A stretch of 64,000 nucleotides of DNA from Diaminobutyricibacter sp. McL0608. GTDB taxonomy: Bacteria > Actinomycetota > Actinomycetes > Actinomycetales > Microbacteriaceae. This document shows, one piece after another, positions 1 through 9,142 of this stretch (position 1 is its first letter; each line of letters begins with the position of its first letter). The DNA lies in contig NZ_CP154826.1 of the NCBI RefSeq assembly GCF_039613825.1, positions 868,001 to 932,000 on the forward strand. Direction: 5' to 3'. The position numbers and the translations under genes were made by a program. The notes beneath the pieces were generated by a model. The model was not told where the DNA came from. It made no database searches and saw only the letters and a list, made by a program, of their open reading frames with translations.

Positions 1-1843
1 TCTTCCCCGAGCGGGTCTTCGGGAGTTCGTTGACGACGAAGATCTGGCGTGGCCGCGCGATCGCACCGATCTGCTCGGCGACGTGCGCGCGAAGCACCGC
101 GGCGACATCCTCGGTATCCGCCACTTCCTGCTGGCTCTGCTTGATGATGACGAACGCGACGACGGCTTGTCCGGTCGTCTCGTCGCTGGCGCCGACGACG
201 GCGGCCTCGGCGGTGAGCGGATGCGCGACCAGCGCCGACTCGATCTCCGCGGTCGAGAGGCGGTGGCCGGACACGTTCATGACATCGTCGACCCGGCCGA
301 GGAGCCAGATGTCGCCGTCCTCGTCGAGCCTGGCGCCGTCGCCGGCGAAGTACTTGTCGCCGAACTTCTCCCAGTAGGTCTCCTTGAACCGCTCGGGGTC
401 GCCCCAGATTCCGCGCAGCATGCTCGGCCACGGCTCAGTGATGACGAGGAGGCCGCCGTTGCCCTGGCCGACGTGCTCGCCGGCATCGTCGAGCACGTCC
501 ACGGCGATACCGGGGAGCGGCGTCTGTGCGCTACCGGGCTTGGTCGCGGTCACGCCGGGAAGCGCGGAGATCATGATCGCGCCGGTCTCGGTCTGCCACC
601 ATGTGTCGACGATCGGAGTCTCGCCTCCGCCGATGACCTCGCGGTACCACATCCACGCCTCCGGGTTGATCGGCTCACCGACGGAGCCGAGCACGCGAAG
701 GCTGCTGAGATCGAAGCCCTGGGGGATCTGCCGCCCGAGCTTCATGAACGAGCGGATGGCAGTGGGCGCGGTATAGAAGATCGAGACCCTGTACTTCTCG
801 ATGATCTCCCACCAGCGGCCCTGGTGCGGCGTGTCCGGCGTTCCTTCGTAGAGTACCTGGGTCGCGCCGTTGGCGAGCGGTCCGTAGACGACGTAGCTGT
901 GCCCGGTGACCCAGCCGATGTCGGCGGTGCACCAGTAGACGTCGGACTCGGGGTGAAGATCGAAGACGTTCTTGTGAGTGAACGCGGCCTGGGTGAGGTA
1001 GCCGCCGGACGTGTGGAGGATTCCCTTCGGCTTGCCCGTCGTTCCGCTCGTGTAGAGGATGAAGAGGGGCTGTTCGGCTCCGAACGCCTTCGCCACGTGG
1101 TCGGCGTCGACCTGCGCGATCTCATCGTGCCACCAGAGGTCACGGCCGTCGGTCCACTCGACGTCGTTGCCGCCGCGCTTGACGACGAGTACGTTCTCGA
1201 CCGTCGAATCGCTGGCCGCGAGGGCCGCGTCGACGGCGGCCTTGAGCGGGAACACCTTGCCCTTGCGCCAGCCGCCGTCGGCCGTGATCACGAGCTTGGC
1301 ACTGGCATCGTCGATTCGGGAGCGCAGGCTTTCCGCACTGAACCCGCCGAAGACGACGGAATGGACGGCACCGATGCGCGCGACGGCCAGCATGGCGATC
1401 ACGGCCTCGGGGATCATCGGCAGGTAGATCGCGACACGATCGCCCGCACGGATGCCGAGGCTGGTCAGCAGGTTGGCCGCTCGCTTGACCTCGGCCGTCA
1501 GCTCCGCGTAGGTGATCGAGCGGCTGTCGCCCGGCTCCCCTTCCCAGTGGATGGCGACGCGGTCGCCGTTTCCTGCGAGAACGTGCCGGTCGAGGCAGTT
1601 GTATGCGACGTTCAGCTCGCCGTCGTCGAACCAGGTCGCGAACGGCGGGTTCGACCAGTCGAGAGTCTTCGTGAAGGGTTTGTGCCAGTGAAGGAGCTCG
1701 CGGGACTGGTCGGCCCAGAAGGCGGGCCGGTCGGATGCCGCGCGCTCATAGAGGGCGGCGCCGGCGACGGCCTGGGCGGCGAATTCCTCGGTCGGCGGAA
1801 ATCGTCGTTCCTCGTGCAGCAGGTTGTCGATCGTGTTGCTCAT
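1..1843 (-). CDS. acs: Acetyl-CoA synthetase (partial, 3' end outside window)
   Basis: Activates acetate to acetyl-CoA through acetyl-AMP, in the cytoplasm. The ATG at 1843 opens 614 visible residues of the ANL adenylating superfamily. The phosphate-binding loop [11 protein letters not shown] is at residues 264-274 and the TWWQTETG core motif is near 414. The C-terminal PKTRSGK at 608-614 includes the catalytic lysine that is acetylated in characterised Acs enzymes. The frame is open at the window edge, so only about 35-45 residues should be missing. The long open frame opposite it is a shadow. It is transcribed away from the 6C RNA and tad genes. The presence of pckG and a RamB-like regulator in the same window fits acetate and gluconeogenic metabolism, but I found no convincing RamB site in its upstream region. 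Confidence 0.97.
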   Translation of the reverse strand, partial: MSNTIDNLLHEERRFPPTEEFAAQAVAGAALYERAASDRPAFWADQSRELLHWHKPFTKTLDWSNPPFATWFDDGELNVAYNCLDRHVLAGNGDRVAIHWEGEPGDSRSITYAELTAEVKRAANLLTSLGIRAGDRVAIYLPMIPEAVIAMLAVARIGAVHSVVFGGFSAESLRSRIDDASAKLVITADGGWRKGKVFPLKAAVDAALAASDSTVENVLVVKRGGNDVEWTDGRDLWWHDEIAQVDADHVAKAFGAEQPLFILYTSGTTGKPKGILHTSGGYLTQAAFTHKNVFDLHPESDVYWCTADIGWVTGHSYVVYGPLANGATQVLYEGTPDTPHQGRWWEIIEKYRVSIFYTAPTAIRSFMKLGRQIPQGFDLSSLRVLGSVGEPINPEAWMWYREVIGGGETPIVDTWWQTETGAIMISALPGVTATKPGSAQTPLPGIAVDVLDDAGEHVGQGNGGLLVITEPWPSMLRGIWGDPERFKETYWEKFGDKYFAGDGARLDEDGDIWLLGRVDDVMNVSGHRLSTAEIESALVAHPLTAEAAVVGASDETTGQAVVAFVIIKQSQQEVADTEDVAAVLRAHVAEQIGAIARPRQIFVVNELPKTRSGK

Positions 1844-1994
1844 GGGGAGTTTTTTCGCTCCTTTGCGATGCGTGTTTGGCAGGGGTCGTGGCGCGACTTC
1901 TACAGACATTACCGCTTGGCCGCGACCCCTCAATCGGAGACTTGCGAAACCAGTTAATAGGCGTACACTAATACCCGGCCGAATGTAAATTCTG

Positions 1995-2075
1995 GCGTGC
2001 GGCGCGAACGATTCCCCCCAATCACGCGTCGCTGTGGCGGCACCTGTTCCCCCCAATAGGTGCCGCCCCCCTTTG
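1995..2075 (+). ncRNA. 6C-type small RNA (two C-loop hairpins)
   Basis: Two consecutive hairpins each carry a run of exactly six C in the loop. Hairpin 1 pairs GCGGCGCG (1999-2006) with CGCGTCGC (2025-2032), one G-U pair, and an inner GATT/AATC stem closes C2014-2019. Hairpin 2 pairs GGCGGCACCT (2036-2045) with AGGTGCCGCC (2058-2067) around a loop holding C2049-2054, then runs into CCCCTTTG, a plausible terminator. A -10-like TAAATT at 1986-1991 fits a start near 1997. This is the architecture of the actinobacterial 6C RNA, called B11 in Mycobacterium tuberculosis, which there also lies next to the tad-like genes. The 354-base gap between acs and the tad ATPase holds this RNA and the two flanking promoters; I see no protein gene in it. 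Confidence 0.85.
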
Positions 2076-2197
2076 TTAACCGCCTGTGGTCCGCCGAGCG
2101 TGCATCCTCTCCTCCACAGCATCCGTACTAAGGCCGCTCTCCACAGTCCAGCGTGCTCACTGCTCGCTCTGACCGACGCCTCCGTAACCTCGCAGGC

Positions 2198-3223
2198 ATG
2201 TCATCCCCAACCTCCGGCAGCAGCCCAGGTGTCCCCTTCGTGCCCCATGCTCCGGCATCCAGGCAGCCGCCCGATCGGGGAGTGATCGATTGGAGCCAGT
2301 TCGGCCCGCTCGCTCCGCATGTCGCACGCGAGGGAGTCACAGACCTCTTCGTGAACGGGGCGGAGCTCTGGTGCGATGGAGAGTCGGGCATCCAGCGCCT
2401 TGACGGGTGGTCCGCCGACGAACGCGCCACGCGCGACCTCGCCGTGCGACTCATCGGCCTCGGCGGTCGCCACATCGATGAGGCGACGCCTGCGGTGGAC
2501 GTACGACTGGCAGGTGGAGTCAGGGTGCACGCCGTGCTTCCGCCGATCTCCACATCGGGCACCCTGCTGTCCATCCGAATACCTCGGCGCGAGCGGTTCA
2601 CCCTCGACGACCTGGTCTCCGCGGGTTCCGCGACGTCGTCCCAGGCGGCGATCCTGCGGAGCGCGGTCGCGCAGCGCCTGAATCTCCTTGTCACGGGCGC
2701 GGCCGGAGCGGGAAAGACGACACTACTCGCGGCCATGCTCGCCGAAGCATCGCCGGACGAGCGGATCGTCGTCATCGAAGACGTCGCCGAACTCAGGATC
2801 CATCACCCGCACGTCGTCGGAGTTCAGTCCAGGCAGTCGAACCTCGAGGGCGCCGGTAGCGTCGGACTCCAGCAACTGGTTCGGGAGGCTCTGCGGATGC
2901 GCCCGGATCGATTGGTTCTGGGCGAATGCCGCGGTGCCGAAGTGCAGGAACTCCTGAGCGCGCTGAACACCGGCCATGACGGAGGCGCTGGAACGCTTCA
3001 TGCCAACTCCCTCAGCGACGTGCCGGCACGGCTCGAAGCGCTCGGGGCTCTCGCCGGAATGTCGGATCGTTCCATCGCGCGCCAGGCCGTGAGCGCGATC
3101 GGCCTCGTCATCCACGTCGCGCGGATCGACGGCATGCGCCGCATCGCCGGCTTCGGGAGGTTCCGGGCGGATGGCCGGTCGCGCCTCGCACTCGATGAAC
3201 TCAGGATGCCCGATGCGAACTGA
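2198..3223 (+). CDS. tadA: TadA/CpaF-type secretion ATPase
   Basis: Hexameric ATPase that powers assembly or retraction of Flp/Tad pili at the inner face of the membrane. It has 341 residues if it starts at the ATG at 2198; an upstream GTG at 2153 in frame is possible. Walker A is GAAGAGKTT at residues 167-175. The Walker B region VLGECRG starts at 240, and the [12 protein letters not shown] His-box is at 259-270. It is shorter than typical CpaF proteins because the N-terminal extension is reduced, as in actinobacterial versions. The 3' end overlaps the next gene by 11 bases. No CpaE/TadZ partner gene lies upstream; the 6C RNA occupies that position. The locus corresponds to the Rv3659c-Rv3654c region of mycobacteria. 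Confidence 0.93.
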   Translation: MSSPTSGSSPGVPFVPHAPASRQPPDRGVIDWSQFGPLAPHVAREGVTDLFVNGAELWCDGESGIQRLDGWSADERATRDLAVRLIGLGGRHIDEATPAVDVRLAGGVRVHAVLPPISTSGTLLSIRIPRRERFTLDDLVSAGSATSSQAAILRSAVAQRLNLLVTGAAGAGKTTLLAAMLAEASPDERIVVIEDVAELRIHHPHVVGVQSRQSNLEGAGSVGLQQLVREALRMRPDRLVLGECRGAEVQELLSALNTGHDGGAGTLHANSLSDVPARLEALGALAGMSDRSIARQAVSAIGLVIHVARIDGMRRIAGFGRFRADGRSRLALDELRMPDAN

Positions 3224-4145
3224 CAGGGCGCAGCGCCGACCTGAGATCGACCGTCTCGCCACGCTCGCCGAGACACTGGCGACGCTGCTGGAGGCCGGGA
3301 TCGGCCCAGCGCCCGCGTGGTCGTATCTGGCTGAGTCGACCGACGATCCGTTTGCGGCATCGGTCGGCCGCGGGATCACAAGCGGGGACACTGTCGTCTG
3401 CGCCATCATGAGTGGCCGGGACGACCCGCCGCCTCGTGTGCGTGAAGCCAGGGCCGCGCTCGCGGCGGTGTGGTGGGTGGCCACAGAGTCCGGATCACCG
3501 CTTGCCGATTGCCTTCGGGCTTGCGGGGAGTCCTTTCACAGACAGGGGGATACGGAGCGTGACATCGCCGTTGCGCTCGCGGGACCGGTGCTGACGGCCC
3601 GAATGGTGTCCTTCCTTCCCCTGGTCGGACTCCTCTTCGGGATGGCGCTGGGCTTCGACACCCTGGGCACGCTCACCGGAAATCCGGTCGGATGGGCGCT
3701 TCTTTCGGGCGGCGCTCTGCTCATGGGACTCGGCGCGGCCTGGAATCGGCGGCTCTCCCACCGGGCGACCCCGTCCGGCTCCGCGCCGGCGATCGAGCTC
3801 GAGCTCCTCGCAATGGCGCTTGCGGGAGGCGCGGCCATATCGGTTGCCCGTGAGGTCGTCGCGGATGCGTGTCGTCGTTTCCTGTCCGGGGGCCGTGACA
3901 GCGTGCCCGCCATCGAACGGGTGCTCGAGCTGTCCGCCCGCGCAGGGATTCCGGCGGGGGCGCTCCTTCGAAGCGAAGCAGACCGCGGGCGACGCGAGTC
4001 GCGCAGCGCCGGGCAGGCCGCGGCGGCATCGCTGGCAGTCCGGTTGATGCTGCCCCTCGGCCTCTGCGTGCTGCCGGCCTTCATGCTCCTCGGCGTCGCT
4101 CCGCTGCTGCTCGCCATTGTTTCCTCCACATTCGAGTCGTTGTGA
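3213..4145 (+). CDS. Type II secretion F-domain membrane protein, TadB/TadC-like fusion
   Basis: Inner-membrane platform protein of the Tad pilus system. The ATG at 3213 follows AGGA at 3203-3206 and overlaps the ATPase gene, giving 310 residues; an in-frame start at 3171 is less likely. The protein shows two halves. The first has an amphipathic F-type helix (LATLAETLATLLEAGI) and membrane segments near residues 130-180. The second repeats the pattern (ELLAMALAGGAAISVAREVV, then a hydrophobic C-terminus). Mycobacteria encode these as two separate proteins, so a single gene here suggests a TadB-TadC fusion. That reading is an inference from the internal repetition. It is clearly operonic with the ATPase. 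Confidence 0.85.
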   Translation: MRTDRAQRRPEIDRLATLAETLATLLEAGIGPAPAWSYLAESTDDPFAASVGRGITSGDTVVCAIMSGRDDPPPRVREARAALAAVWWVATESGSPLADCLRACGESFHRQGDTERDIAVALAGPVLTARMVSFLPLVGLLFGMALGFDTLGTLTGNPVGWALLSGGALLMGLGAAWNRRLSHRATPSGSAPAIELELLAMALAGGAAISVAREVVADACRRFLSGGRDSVPAIERVLELSARAGIPAGALLRSEADRGRRESRSAGQAAAASLAVRLMLPLGLCVLPAFMLLGVAPLLLAIVSSTFESL

Positions 4146-4250
4146 CTCCTGTCCACAGAAGTCGGCGGTTCCGCGCGAGGAGATCGTGGGCCGCGAAAGA
4201 TGGATGCACAGGGGCGCTTCGCTTCGCAAACCAACTGGAAGGTAACCGAG

Positions 4251-4442
4251 ATGACACACAAGGCATGGTCACGCGCAGTGGCAGCACTCTCAGACGAGCG
4301 GGGATCGGCGACAGCCGAGTACGCCGTCGCAACGATGGCCGCTGTGGGGTTCGCCGGGCTCCTTGTGGTCATACTCCGCGGAGACGAGGTCAGGCAGGTA
4401 CTGACCGATCTCGTGAGGCGAGCTCTCTCCATCGATGTGTGA
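4251..4442 (+). CDS. DUF4244 Flp-pilin-like small protein
   Basis: A 63-residue protein with a short basic N-terminus, the motif DERGSATAEYAVATMAA and one hydrophobic helix. This is the layout of a type IV/Flp prepilin, with a G-S cleavage context before the hydrophobic helix and an E-Y pair after it. Actinobacterial homologues carry the DUF4244 domain and sit in the same tad position. The start is fixed by GGAAGG at 4237-4242, eight bases before the ATG. The stop overlaps the next gene's GTG. It is probably the structural pilin subunit, although no prepilin peptidase gene is visible in the window. Confidence 0.88.
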   Translation: MTHKAWSRAVAALSDERGSATAEYAVATMAAVGFAGLLVVILRGDEVRQVLTDLVRRALSIDV

Positions 4443-4791
4443 CGCAGTTGAATCCACCTCCGAGCGAGGCAGCGTCACCGCGGAGTTCGCGGTCGTCGCT
4501 CCGGCGATCGTCCTCGTCCTCGCGCTCTGCCTGGGTGCGCTTCAAGCGGTGACCCAGCAGCTCCGGATCACGGATGCGGCTGCCGACGCCGCACGGGCGC
4601 TGGGGCGTGGCGACGCCGTCGAAACGGTCACCGCTCGCGCTCGCACGGCGATCGGTGCGGTGACGCTCTCCGTAGCGAGCGAGGGAGACTTCATCTGCGC
4701 CCGCCTTCGATCGCCCGGCCCTGCCGGTCCGTTCGGGGCACTCGGGCTCACTCTGGTCGGACGGTCGTGCGCGGTCGCGGGCGGTCTCTGA
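4435..4791 (+). CDS. TadE-family pseudopilin-like protein
   Basis: A 118-residue protein with RGSVTAEFAVVAPAIVLVLALCLGALQ near its N-terminus. This is the TadE signature: a Gly-Ser-Val-Thr-x-Glu-Phe prepilin-like motif followed by one transmembrane helix, then an extracytoplasmic domain with a single cysteine pair (residues near 88 and 112). The GTG start at 4435 overlaps the pilin stop codon in a GTGTGA arrangement, implying translational coupling. It most likely acts as a minor pilin or assembly factor of the tad cluster. Confidence 0.85.
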   Translation: MCDAVESTSERGSVTAEFAVVAPAIVLVLALCLGALQAVTQQLRITDAAADAARALGRGDAVETVTARARTAIGAVTLSVASEGDFICARLRSPGPAGPFGALGLTLVGRSCAVAGGL

Positions 4792-4792
4792 G

Positions 4793-5512
4793 ATGAAGGT
4801 GTTCGAGACGCACGGGCGCGTGGCTACTGGCTCCGAGCCAGGGCGTGCGGCATTCAGCGAACGCGGATCGGTCTCGATCATCTCGATCGCGATGATCGGC
4901 GGGATTCTCGCGCTGACCGGATGCATCGCCGGAATCTCGGCGGCCTTCGTCGTCAAACAGCGCGTCGTCGGGGCCGCGGACGCTGCGGCTGTCGCTGCCG
5001 CCGATGTCGTGTCCGGGGCGATGCCGGGCTATCCGTGTGCGCGGGCAGACGATGCGGCGAGTATCAATGGAGGCACCCTGGTCGACTGCGCGATCAACGG
5101 CCCCTTGGTGACTGTGCTTGTGAAGGCACAGGTTCTCACCTTCGAGGTTCGAGTGCGCGCTCGGGCGGGGCCACCACGCACGCTGGAGCCTCTCTCAGTC
5201 GAAGACGGCCTCGAGGTAGCGGTATTCGACGGCGCTCGGCCGGCTGTCGAGGGCGTCGTCGGAAGCGAACTCCACGCCGCCACCCCGTGTATAGAGGTAA
5301 CGCTTGCCGCCCGACTCAGCCTTGATCTCGATTCTCGGGCGCGGGTCACCCGACTCCAGGAACTCGGCAGTGATGGTTTTGCCTTCCAGCGGACCATCGG
5401 TCAGTTTCGCGGTATACGTCCCCATCGATGTTGTACCCATGAAGGCCATTTTCCTCGGCCACAGCGCCACCGCAAGGTCTGCGCTGAAGGCGAACGAGCC
5501 CGGAACGATTAG
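4793..5512 (+). CDS. TadG/Rv3654c-like protein with a suspicious antisense C-terminal extension
   Basis: The first 125 or so residues are typical of the Rv3654c-like family found after TadE. They contain ERGSVSIISIAMIGGIL followed by a membrane helix, the alanine-rich AADAAAVAAADV segment and a PC...C pair. The natural end of the family lies near VRARAGPP, about base 5175. The frame then stays open for roughly 110 more residues, which run antisense through the small gene on the other strand (5195-5449) and show poor codon bias. I infer that the stop codon of the real protein was lost, or that a sequence error hides it. The gene start at 4793 directly follows the TadE stop. Confidence 0.7.
   Translation: MKVFETHGRVATGSEPGRAAFSERGSVSIISIAMIGGILALTGCIAGISAAFVVKQRVVGAADAAAVAAADVVSGAMPGYPCARADDAASINGGTLVDCAINGPLVTVLVKAQVLTFEVRVRARAGPPRTLEPLSVEDGLEVAVFDGARPAVEGVVGSELHAATPCIEVTLAARLSLDLDSRARVTRLQELGSDGFAFQRTIGQFRGIRPHRCCTHEGHFPRPQRHRKVCAEGERARND
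5195..5449 (-). CDS. Conserved-looking small hypothetical protein
   Basis: A protein of about 76-84 residues ending in SAVEYRYLEAVFD. The compact core runs from MGTYTAKLTDGPLEGKTI to the end and has good high-GC third-position codon use. Three in-frame ATG codons (5449, 5440, 5425) could be the start; a GAGGAAA sequence precedes the first, though it is very close. I do not recognise a named domain. The many beta-strand-like stretches suggest a small cytoplasmic beta protein. It is convergent with and overlapped by the TadG-like frame, and divergent from topA. Its function is unknown. Confidence 0.7.
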   Translation of the reverse strand: MAFMGTTSMGTYTAKLTDGPLEGKTITAEFLESGDPRPRIEIKAESGGKRYLYTRGGGVEFASDDALDSRPSAVEYRYLEAVFD

Positions 5513-5653
5513 GTGTAAAAGCAGTAGAGGTGTGTATGGTGTGCCTTGATGGGCGGCGCTGCTCACGATCACAGCTGGGGGAGAGCGCCGGGGGAGCGCA
5601 TCTACTCCGGGCCCAGCTGTTTCTCCACAGGATGCGTATATAAGAGGAGTCAG

Positions 5654-8461
5654 GTGCCAGACACGAAGAAGCTGGTCATCGTCGAGTCACCGACGAAGGT
5701 GAAGTCGATCGCCCAGTACTTGGGAGCGGGATACGAGGTCATGGCCTCGGTTGGTCACATCCGCGACCTGATCGAGCCCAAGAACCTTCCGCCGGAGCTC
5801 AAGAAGGGCTCGCTCGGCAAGTTCTCCGTCGACGTCGAGAACGACTTCGAACCGTACTATGTCGTCTCCGACCAGAAGAAGAAGACGGTCGCCGACCTGA
5901 AGCGCGCCCTCAAAGACGCCGACGAACTCCTGCTCGCAACTGATGAGGACCGCGAAGGCGAAGCCATCGCGTGGCACCTGATCGAAGTCCTGAAGCCCAA
6001 AGTGCCTGTGCGTCGCATGGTCTTCCACGAGATCACCCGCGAAGCGATCGAGCGTGCACGGGACAACACCCGCGAGATCGACGCTGCGCTCGTCGATGCC
6101 CAGGAGACGCGACGCATCCTCGACCGCCTGTACGGGTACGAGGTGTCGCCGGTTCTCTGGCGCAAAGTAGGTCCCGGCCTTTCGGCGGGCCGCGTGCAGT
6201 CCGCCGCCACCCGTCTCGTAGTCGACCGTGAGCGGGAACGCCTCGCGTTCGTCGCCGCCGGCTACTGGGACCTCACGGCGCAGCTGGCACCGACTTCGGA
6301 GGGTGACAGAGCTGCCAGTTCATTCGAAGGACGCCTGGTCAGGCTCTCCGGCGAACGAATCGCCACAGGACGAGACTTCGACGACCGCGGCCAGCTGAAG
6401 AGCAGCGCCCGAACCCTCGACGAATCGGCCGCCTCCGCGCTGGCCGAGGCGATCGCTCTGCCGAGCACCGTCGTCGCAGTCAGCAAGGTCGAGTCCAAGC
6501 CGTATTCGCGCCGTCCCGCGGCCCCGTTCACGACCTCGACGCTCCAGCAGGAGGCCGCACGAAAGCTGCGGTTCTCTGCGCGCCAGACGATGAGCGTCGC
6601 CCAGTCGCTCTACGAGAACGGCTACATCACCTATATGCGCACCGACTCGCCGTCGCTCTCGAAGCAGGCGACCGACGCGGCGCGTAAACAGGCTGCAGAC
6701 CTCTACGGTGCCGAGACCGTACCCGACAAGCCACGGACCTACGCGGGAAAGAACAAGAGCGCGCAGGAGGCCCACGAGGCGATCCGTCCCTCAGGCGAGA
6801 CCTTCCGAACGCCGGCGGAGCTGGCTTCCGTCCTGCGTGGCAACGACATGCGACTCTACGACCTCATCTGGAAGCGCACCGTCGCATCGCAGATGGCCGA
6901 TGCCAAGGGCCAGACCGCCTCAGTGACGATCGAGGCTTCGCTGACCGAAGGCGACAACTCCGGTACTGTGGCCGAATTCTCGGCCAGTGGAACGGTGATC
7001 ACGTTCCGCGGCTTCCTCCACGCCTACGAAGAAGGCCGGGATGAAGAGCGGAACGCGACGACGGAGCCGACCGAGTCCAAGCTTCCTCCGCTCGAGGCGG
7101 GCCAGAAACTGGAAGTGGTGGATGTCGAGGCGAAGGGCCACGAAACCACTCCGCCGCCGCGCTACACAGAGGCGAGCCTGGTGAAGACGCTCGAAGAGCT
7201 GGGTGTCGGCCGACCGTCCACCTACGCGTCGATCATCTCGACGATCGTCGACCGAGGGTACGTGACACCGCGAGGCCAGGCGCTCGTTCCCAGCTGGGTC
7301 GCGTTCTCCGTGGTCCGGCTGCTCGAAGACTATTTCGGCGAACTGGTCGAATACGACTTCACCGCCGAGATGGAGGACGACCTCGACCGCATCGCCGGGG
7401 GAGAAGCCGAGCGGAACGACTGGCTCAACAGCTTCTACTTCGGAAGCGATAAGCACAAGGGCCTCCGTCAGGTCATCGACAACCTGGGCGACATCGACGC
7501 GCGAACGATCAACTCCATCCGCATCAATGACGACATCACTCTCCGCATCGGCAAGTACGGCCCCTATCTCGAGATCGTTGAGCCCGGCGCCGCCGAAGGC
7601 GCCACACCGCGCCGGGTGAACATCCCGCAAGACCTCGCTCCCGACGAACTCACGCCTGCAAAAGCGCTCGAACTGATCGATGCGCCGGTGCAGACCGATC
7701 GGATTCTCGGCGTGAACCCGGCGAACGGTAAGCAGGTCGTCGCAAAAGACGGCCGGTTCGGCCCCTACGTCACCGAGCTTGAACCAGAGGAGCCCGAAGC
7801 GCTGAACGTTGACGGCGCGAGCGTCGACCCCGAGACCGGCGAGATCGTCGAGGCTCCGGCGCGTGCCGCCGTCAAGTCGAAGAAGGCCGTCGCCAAGAAG
7901 GCAACGGCGTCGAAGCCGCGTACCGCGTCGCTCTTCAAGTCCATGGATCTTGCGACGATCGATATGGATACGGCCATGCAGCTATTGGACCTTCCGCGGG
8001 TTGTCGGGGCCGACCCGACCACGGGCGACGAGATCCAGGCTCAGAACGGTCGCTACGGCCCATACCTGAAGAAGGGTACGGACACCCGCTCGCTGACTGC
8101 GGAAGACGAGATCTTCTCGATTGACCTCGCAGGCGCACTCGACCTGTTCGCGCAGCCCAAATACGGCGCGCGGCGAGCGTCGAGCGCTCTCAAGGAATTC
8201 GAAGCTGACCCGGTGAGCGGCAAGCCGATCAAAATCAAAGACGGGCGTTTCGGACCCTATGTGACCGACGGCGTGACCAACGCGACGATCCCCAAGAGCG
8301 AAATGGTCGAAGAGGTCGACTTCGAACGCGCGGTGCAGCTGCTGGCCGACAAGCGGGCAAAGGGACCAGCCAAGAAACCCGCGGCCAAGAAGGCGACCAC
8401 GACCAGGAAAACGCCTGCCAAGAAGGCGGCCATCACACGTAAGGCATCGACCGCCACGTGA
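5654..8461 (+). CDS. topA: DNA topoisomerase I
   Basis: Relaxes negative supercoils by transient single-strand cleavage (type IA). The GTG at 5654 is preceded by AGGAG at 5644-5648, giving 935 residues; the upstream in-frame extension lacks a ribosome site. The Toprim acidic motif TDEDREGE is at residues 96-103. The catalytic tyrosine is Tyr327 in GYITYMRTD. The C-terminal half carries several repeated GRFGPYV-type topoisomerase C-terminal modules in place of Cys4 zinc fingers, and ends in a Lys/Ala-rich tail (KKPAAKKATTTRK). Both traits are typical of actinobacterial TopA. Its stop overlaps the tmk start, so the two are translationally coupled. Confidence 0.98.
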   Translation: MPDTKKLVIVESPTKVKSIAQYLGAGYEVMASVGHIRDLIEPKNLPPELKKGSLGKFSVDVENDFEPYYVVSDQKKKTVADLKRALKDADELLLATDEDREGEAIAWHLIEVLKPKVPVRRMVFHEITREAIERARDNTREIDAALVDAQETRRILDRLYGYEVSPVLWRKVGPGLSAGRVQSAATRLVVDRERERLAFVAAGYWDLTAQLAPTSEGDRAASSFEGRLVRLSGERIATGRDFDDRGQLKSSARTLDESAASALAEAIALPSTVVAVSKVESKPYSRRPAAPFTTSTLQQEAARKLRFSARQTMSVAQSLYENGYITYMRTDSPSLSKQATDAARKQAADLYGAETVPDKPRTYAGKNKSAQEAHEAIRPSGETFRTPAELASVLRGNDMRLYDLIWKRTVASQMADAKGQTASVTIEASLTEGDNSGTVAEFSASGTVITFRGFLHAYEEGRDEERNATTEPTESKLPPLEAGQKLEVVDVEAKGHETTPPPRYTEASLVKTLEELGVGRPSTYASIISTIVDRGYVTPRGQALVPSWVAFSVVRLLEDYFGELVEYDFTAEMEDDLDRIAGGEAERNDWLNSFYFGSDKHKGLRQVIDNLGDIDARTINSIRINDDITLRIGKYGPYLEIVEPGAAEGATPRRVNIPQDLAPDELTPAKALELIDAPVQTDRILGVNPANGKQVVAKDGRFGPYVTELEPEEPEALNVDGASVDPETGEIVEAPARAAVKSKKAVAKKATASKPRTASLFKSMDLATIDMDTAMQLLDLPRVVGADPTTGDEIQAQNGRYGPYLKKGTDTRSLTAEDEIFSIDLAGALDLFAQPKYGARRASSALKEFEADPVSGKPIKIKDGRFGPYVTDGVTNATIPKSEMVEEVDFERAVQLLADKRAKGPAKKPAAKKATTTRKTPAKKAAITRKASTAT

Positions 8462-9090
8462 GCGAACGGAACGACCAGGGCCTGTTCATCACGCTCGAAG
8501 GCGGTGACGGTTCGGGAAAATCGACTCAGGCGCAACTGCTTTCCGACTGGCTGCGCGAACACGGAAGGACCGTCGTCAGAACGCGCGAACCCGGCGGAAC
8601 CGACGTCGGCGTCGAAATCCGCGAGATCGTCCTGCATCACCGCGGTGACATCGCACCGCGGGCAGAGGCGCTTCTCTACGCAGCAGATCGCGCCCACCAC
8701 ATCGAAACGTTCGTCCGCCCGGCTCTCGCACGAGGCGAAGTCGTCATCCAGGACCGATACCTCGATTCGTCAGTGGCCTATCAGGGCGTCGGGCGCGTCC
8801 TCGACCCGACAGAGATCCGCAACCTCTCCCTCTGGGCGGCCGAAGGTCTCCTGCCCGACCTCACCATCCTTCTCGACCTCGACGAGACCGTCGCTCGTAC
8901 GCGACTGGACAGCGCGCGGACCCGCTACGATCGCCTCGAAGCCGAGAAGGCTGAGTTCCACGCCCGCGTGCGGGCCGCCTACCTCGGGCTCGCGGCAGAC
9001 GAGCCGGGACGGTTCCTGGTTCTCGACGCCGCACAGCCGGTCGGCGAGATCGCTGCCGCGATCCGCGAGCGCGTCGACACACTCCTCTGA
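8458..9090 (+). CDS. tmk: Thymidylate kinase
   Basis: Phosphorylates dTMP to dTDP with ATP in dTTP synthesis. It has 210 residues, the normal length. The P-loop GGDGSGKST is at 15-23, followed by the REPGGT motif and the DRYLDSSVAYQG substrate loop. The GTG start at 8458 overlaps the topA stop. The topA-tmk-holB order is conserved in many actinobacteria and links precursor supply to replication functions. Confidence 0.97.
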   Translation: MSERNDQGLFITLEGGDGSGKSTQAQLLSDWLREHGRTVVRTREPGGTDVGVEIREIVLHHRGDIAPRAEALLYAADRAHHIETFVRPALARGEVVIQDRYLDSSVAYQGVGRVLDPTEIRNLSLWAAEGLLPDLTILLDLDETVARTRLDSARTRYDRLEAEKAEFHARVRAAYLGLAADEPGRFLVLDAAQPVGEIAAAIRERVDTLL

Positions 9091-9142
9091 TGCTCCTGTG
9101 GACGGCGTCAGCGACGTCGGCGGCAGACGATAGCCTTGGACA

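Noticed and set aside
83-1957. 624-codon plus-strand frame over acs
   Set aside because: Antisense to a complete acs reading frame with all motifs; the frame is open only because of the high GC content.
1844-1985. RamB-like site in the acs upstream region (GACTTGCGAAACC)
   Set aside because: One base short of the corynebacterial consensus and without a symmetric partner; chance similarity is likely.
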